A stretch of 64,000 bases of DNA from positions 1 to 64,000 of the forward strand of contig NZ_CALUCN010000008.1 in the NCBI RefSeq assembly GCF_943914565.1, given 5' to 3'. Below the pieces are notes generated by a model, which saw nothing but the letters and a program-made list of their open reading frames with translations, was not told where the DNA came from and ran no database searches. This document shows, one piece after another, positions 61,038 to 64,000 of this stretch (position 1 is its first letter; the number at the start of each line of letters is the position of its first letter). This stretch comes from an uncultured Tessaracoccus sp. (GTDB lineage: Bacteria; Actinomycetota; Actinomycetes; Propionibacteriales; Propionibacteriaceae). A program made the position numbers and the translations under genes.

Positions 61038-62387
61038 ATGGCCCTGCACGACCTCCCCGCCCGCCGCCTGGCGACCCTGCTGCGCACCCGCGAACTCACG
61101 AGCGAGGAGGTGGTGGGCCACGTCCTCGCTCGCGCGGAGGCCGACCCCTGTGGTGCCTTCGTCCACCTCGACGCGGACGCGGCCATCGGACGCGCCCGCG
61201 CGCTCGACCGGGCCACCGTCGGGGGTGTGCTGCACGGGCTGCCCATCGCCGACAAGGACCTCCAGCTGCGCGCCGGCACCCCGACGACGTTCGGCTCGCG
61301 CGCGTTCGCAGGCTTCGTCGCGGGGGAGTCCGACGCGCTCACGACGCTGCTCGACCGGGCCGGGGCGGTGTCGATCGGCAAGACCGCGACGCCGGAGTTC
61401 GGCTACGCCGGGTACACCTCGAGCCTGCTGCACGGGCACACGACGGTCCCCGGCCATCCAGGCCTCGGCGCCGGCGGGTCCAGCGGCGGTGCGGCCGCGG
61501 CGGTGGCCGCGAGGATGCTGCCCGTCGCGCCCGGCTCCGACGCGGGCGGGTCCGTGCGGATCCCCGCGGCCGCGTGCTCGGTGGTGGGGGTCAAGCCCGG
61601 CCGCGGCGTCGTGCGCGTGCCCGCCTCCGGCGCGATGGGCGCGCTCGTCACCCCGGGCGCGCTCGCCAGGGACGTGCGCGACGCGGCCCTGCTCGTGCGC
61701 GCGCTCACCGGCCACAACCTCCTCCCGGACGACGACCCCGGCCCCCGACGGCGGGTCGCCGTCCTGCGCGACTTCCACCCCTGGCGGCCGATCACCGACA
61801 CCGTGCTCGCGCCCGAGGCCGAACAGGCACTCGCCCGGGCGGTCGCCGCGCTCGCCGGCGCGGGCCACGACGTCGAGGAACTCGTCGGGCCGGAGCTGCC
61901 GGGCTACGTCGATGCGTTCACCACCCTGTGGCACGCCAGCGCCGCCGAGCTGGACCCGACGGAGGCGCAGCTCGCGCTGTTCGAGCCGCTGACGAGGGAG
62001 TTCGTCCTCCGCGGCCGGGCCCTCGCGCCCGAGCGGATCGACGCCGCCCGCGCACGGCTCACCGCGATCGGCGAGCGCGTCGTCGCCGCGTTCGCGCACG
62101 TCGACGCCGTGCTCAGCCCCACGACCGCACTCCCGCCGCGCCCGGTAGGGTGGTTCGGTGACGACCCGGAGGTCAACTTCCGCCGCCAGTGCGAGTACAC
62201 CCCGCACGCGTCGTTCGTGAACGTCGCCGGCCTGCCCGCGGTGTCGCTGCCGGTCGTGGGCATCGGCGACGGGCTCACGATGAGCGTGCAGGTGATCGGC
62301 CGCCCGGGTGGGGACGCGACGGTGTTGCGGCTCGCGCACGAGCTCGAGCACTGTGTCGCCGGGGAACTCCACCGCACGCGTGGCTGA
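61038..62387 (+). CDS. Amidase (amidase-signature family)
   Basis: A 449-residue enzyme of the Ser-cisSer-Lys class. Lys lies in GLPIADKDLQ (about residue 74), cis-Ser in the GAGGSSGG motif (about 149) and nucleophile Ser in GSDAGGSVRIPAA (about 173). It hydrolyses amides to acid and ammonia. A GatA role is unlikely because no gatB or gatC is adjacent and PHASFVNVAGLPAVSLP is the fatty-amidase/amidase-type C-terminus. Divergent from the glutaredoxin-like gene, 54 nt apart. Confidence 0.88.
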   Translation: MALHDLPARRLATLLRTRELTSEEVVGHVLARAEADPCGAFVHLDADAAIGRARALDRATVGGVLHGLPIADKDLQLRAGTPTTFGSRAFAGFVAGESDALTTLLDRAGAVSIGKTATPEFGYAGYTSSLLHGHTTVPGHPGLGAGGSSGGAAAAVAARMLPVAPGSDAGGSVRIPAAACSVVGVKPGRGVVRVPASGAMGALVTPGALARDVRDAALLVRALTGHNLLPDDDPGPRRRVAVLRDFHPWRPITDTVLAPEAEQALARAVAALAGAGHDVEELVGPELPGYVDAFTTLWHASAAELDPTEAQLALFEPLTREFVLRGRALAPERIDAARARLTAIGERVVAAFAHVDAVLSPTTALPPRPVGWFGDDPEVNFRRQCEYTPHASFVNVAGLPAVSLPVVGIGDGLTMSVQVIGRPGGDATVLRLAHELEHCVAGELHRTRG

Positions 62388-62435
62388 TCGCGTGCCCCCG
62401 CGGTGCCGGGCGGCCGGCGCCAGTAGGCTGGCCGC

Positions 62436-63728
62436 ATGCAGTTCGACATGGTGGACGTCATCAGGACCAAGCGCGACGGGGGCACGCTCTCCCCGGATGC
62501 CATCGACTGGGTGATCGACGCCTACACCCGCGGCACCGTCGGCGACGAGCAGATGTCCGCGCTCGCGATGGCCATCTTCCTGCGCGGCATGGACCGCTCG
62601 GAGATCAAGCGCTGGACCGACGCGATGATCGCCTCCGGCGAGCGCATGGACTTCTCCTCGCTCCGTCGCCCCACCACCGACAAGCACTCCACCGGCGGCG
62701 TCGGCGACAAGATCACGCTGCCACTGGCGCCGCTCGTCGCGGTGTTCGACGTCGCCGTCCCGCAGCTCTCCGGCCGCGGCCTCGGCCACACCGGCGGCAC
62801 GCTCGACAAACTCGAGGCCATCCCCGGCTGGCGCGCCGACCTCGACAACCAGGCCCTCCTCGCGCAGCTCGACGACGTGGGCGCCGTGGTCTGCGCCGCC
62901 GGCGCCGGCCTCGCCCCGGCCGACAAGAAGCTCTACGCCCTGCGCGACACCACTGGCACCGTCGAGGCCATCCCGCTCATCGCCAGCTCGATCATGAGCA
63001 AGAAGATCGCCGAGGGCACCGGCGCGCTCGTGCTCGACGTGAAGGTCGGCTCCGGCGCGTTCATGCAGTCCGCCGACCGGGCCCGCGAACTCGCGCGCAC
63101 CATGGTGGAGCTCGGCGTCGACGCCGGCGTCACCACCGTCGCGCTGCTCACGAACATGGACACCCCGCTCGGTCTCACCGCGGGCAACGCGCTCGAGGTG
63201 CGGGAGGCCGTCGAGGTGCTCGCCGGCGGCGGCCCCGCCGACGTGGTCGAGCTCACCTGCACCCTCGCCCGCGAGATGCTCGCCGCCGTCGGCAAGTCGG
63301 ACGTCGACGTCGAGGCGGCCCTCGCCGACGGCCGCGCGATGGACGTGTGGCGACGCATGATCGCCGCCCAGGGCGGCGACCCGGACGCGCCGCTGCCGGT
63401 GGCGAGGCACCAGGAGACGATCACCGCGGAGGCCTCCGGCTTCGTCGAACGCCTCGACGCGATGCAGGTCGGTGTCGGCGCCTGGCGGCTCGGCGCGGGC
63501 CGCGCGCGCAAGGGCGACCCGGTCCAGGCCGTCGCCGGCATCGAGCTCCACGCCAAGCCCGGCGACGAGGTCACGGCCGGCCAGCCGCTGCTCACTCTCC
63601 ACACCGACACCCCCGAGCGCATCGCCCGCGCCCGCGAGGCCCTCGACGGCGCGGTCACGATCGCCGCGGCCCCACCCGCGGTGACCCCGCTCGTCCTCGA
63701 CCGCATCGACGGGAAGGAGCTCGCATGA
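62436..63728 (+). CDS. deoA: Thymidine phosphorylase
   Basis: A 430-residue pyrimidine-nucleoside phosphorylase: helical N-terminal domain, phosphate-binding KHSTGGVGDKITLPL (residues 83-97), GRGLGHTGGTLDKLEAIPG, and catalytic SIMSKKIAEGTGALVLDVKVGSGAF. C-terminal PYNP_C domain follows (about 345-430). Cleaves thymidine or deoxyuridine with phosphate (EC 2.4.2.4). The downstream lipoprotein starts in an ATGA overlap, so they are cotranscribed. Confidence 0.94.
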   Translation: MQFDMVDVIRTKRDGGTLSPDAIDWVIDAYTRGTVGDEQMSALAMAIFLRGMDRSEIKRWTDAMIASGERMDFSSLRRPTTDKHSTGGVGDKITLPLAPLVAVFDVAVPQLSGRGLGHTGGTLDKLEAIPGWRADLDNQALLAQLDDVGAVVCAAGAGLAPADKKLYALRDTTGTVEAIPLIASSIMSKKIAEGTGALVLDVKVGSGAFMQSADRARELARTMVELGVDAGVTTVALLTNMDTPLGLTAGNALEVREAVEVLAGGGPADVVELTCTLAREMLAAVGKSDVDVEAALADGRAMDVWRRMIAAQGGDPDAPLPVARHQETITAEASGFVERLDAMQVGVGAWRLGAGRARKGDPVQAVAGIELHAKPGDEVTAGQPLLTLHTDTPERIARAREALDGAVTIAAAPPAVTPLVLDRIDGKELA

Positions 63729-64000
63729 CCCTCCGCACCGCCGCCCTCGCCTGCGCCACGCTCCTGCTCGCCGCCTGCGCCCCCACTCCGGGCGGCACGG
63801 GCCCCGCCGAGGAGCCCTCGACGAGCGCCCCGGCCGCCACCGAGTCGCCGGCCTCCGCAGAGCCGGAGCCCACCGCGACGACCGAACCCCCGTCGGCGCC
63901 CGCGAGCGAGGGCCCGGAGCCCAGCGCGAGCCCCAGCAACACCCCCTCCGGCACACCCAGCGCCACCCCTTCGACCTCGCGCGAGCCCACCGCGACGCCC
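63725..64000 (+). CDS. Lipoprotein, N-terminal part, cut off by the window end
   Basis: The ATG overlaps the deoA stop. The first 92 codons encode a signal peptide with lipobox LLAAC (Cys18), then a Pro/Ser/Thr/Glu/Ala-rich stretch with repeated SATP, PSAS and TATP units that runs to the end of the window. No folded domain is visible yet. It is probably a cell-wall-spanning linker before a ligand-binding domain. The transcript with deoA may hint at a nucleoside-related role, but that is a guess. Confidence 0.75.
   Translation, partial: MTLRTAALACATLLLAACAPTPGGTGPAEEPSTSAPAATESPASAEPEPTATTEPPSAPASEGPEPSASPSNTPSGTPSATPSTSREPTATP

Noticed and set aside
61038..62387. GatA subunit of the tRNA-dependent amidotransferase
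   Set aside because: No gatC or gatB next to it and the C-terminal half is of the general amidase type.

Overview
The window is about 70% GC, uses GTG and TTG starts often, and has genes overlapping by 1-4 nt. Polyphosphate glucokinase, a 13E12/DUF222-type protein, the order SRP RNA-dnaX-ybaB-recR, a MetS small transporter subunit, SpaA-type pili and PHO-box-like sites all point to a high-GC Actinomycetota chromosome, perhaps a member of Propionibacteriales (inference). No phage, plasmid, IS transposase or CRISPR array is visible.

Layout. 1-0.24 kb: start of a 13E12/DUF222-like protein with its own promoter and a LexA-like box. 0.55-7.7 kb: argS, convergent with a reverse-strand run of a frameshifted FAD/Fe-S oxidoreductase, two bacterial PH-domain membrane proteins and ppgK. 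7.8-9.9 kb: tRNA-Gly(CCC), a repeat-filled gap, an RHH antitoxin with a probably broken toxin, and a lipoprotein. 9.9-12.7 kb: AbgT transporter plus M20 hydrolase. 12.9-24.7 kb: orphan LuxR-type regulator, then a four-gene sortase-assembled pilus operon (large adhesin, major pilin, two class C sortases) and an orphan TadE-like protein. 24.9-27.5 kb: metNIQ. 27.6-35.1 kb: PemK-like protein, membrane protein, second M20 hydrolase, serB, HtrA-type protease, RsmC-like methyltransferase, HAD hydrolase. 35.2-46.2 kb: a translationally coupled five-gene MoxR/VWA/SWIM/DUF4132 cluster. 46.2-48.3 kb: MetP/MetS transporter and tRNA-Ser(GGA). 49.2-54.3 kb: AEC transporter, HAD hydrolase, SRP RNA, dnaX, ybaB, recR. 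54.4-64 kb: acyl-CoA ligase, secreted phytase/esterase-like propeller, MFS transporter, glutaredoxin-like protein, amidase, thymidine phosphorylase and a truncated lipoprotein gene.

Two things stand out. First, three intergenic regions (8.2, 30.2 and 58.9 kb) carry arrays of 20-bp units around the near-palindrome GTTNGCNAAC. The units reverse orientation at a conserved centre, and two arrays are close copies in opposite orientation. Nearby, five elements of exactly 74 nt have 13-bp inverted ends (GCACGAAACGCCG), and two further strong palindromes lie in other gaps. These look like undescribed families of dispersed extragenic elements. Second, the MoxR-centred cluster has DUF5682 and VWA fused in one protein and contains an unassigned 1416-residue protein. 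It resembles enterobacterial yehI/L/M/P/Q and has no settled function.

How the genes work together: AbgT and its M20 partner probably take up and cleave aminoacyl-aminobenzoyl-type substrates. MetNIQ and MetPS are two routes of methionine-type uptake. The pilus operon encodes an adhesin, a shaft and the polymerising sortases. A PHO-box-like site upstream of the phytase-like gene and a TTCACCC repeat cluster upstream of the pilus operon suggest specific control of surface and secreted functions.
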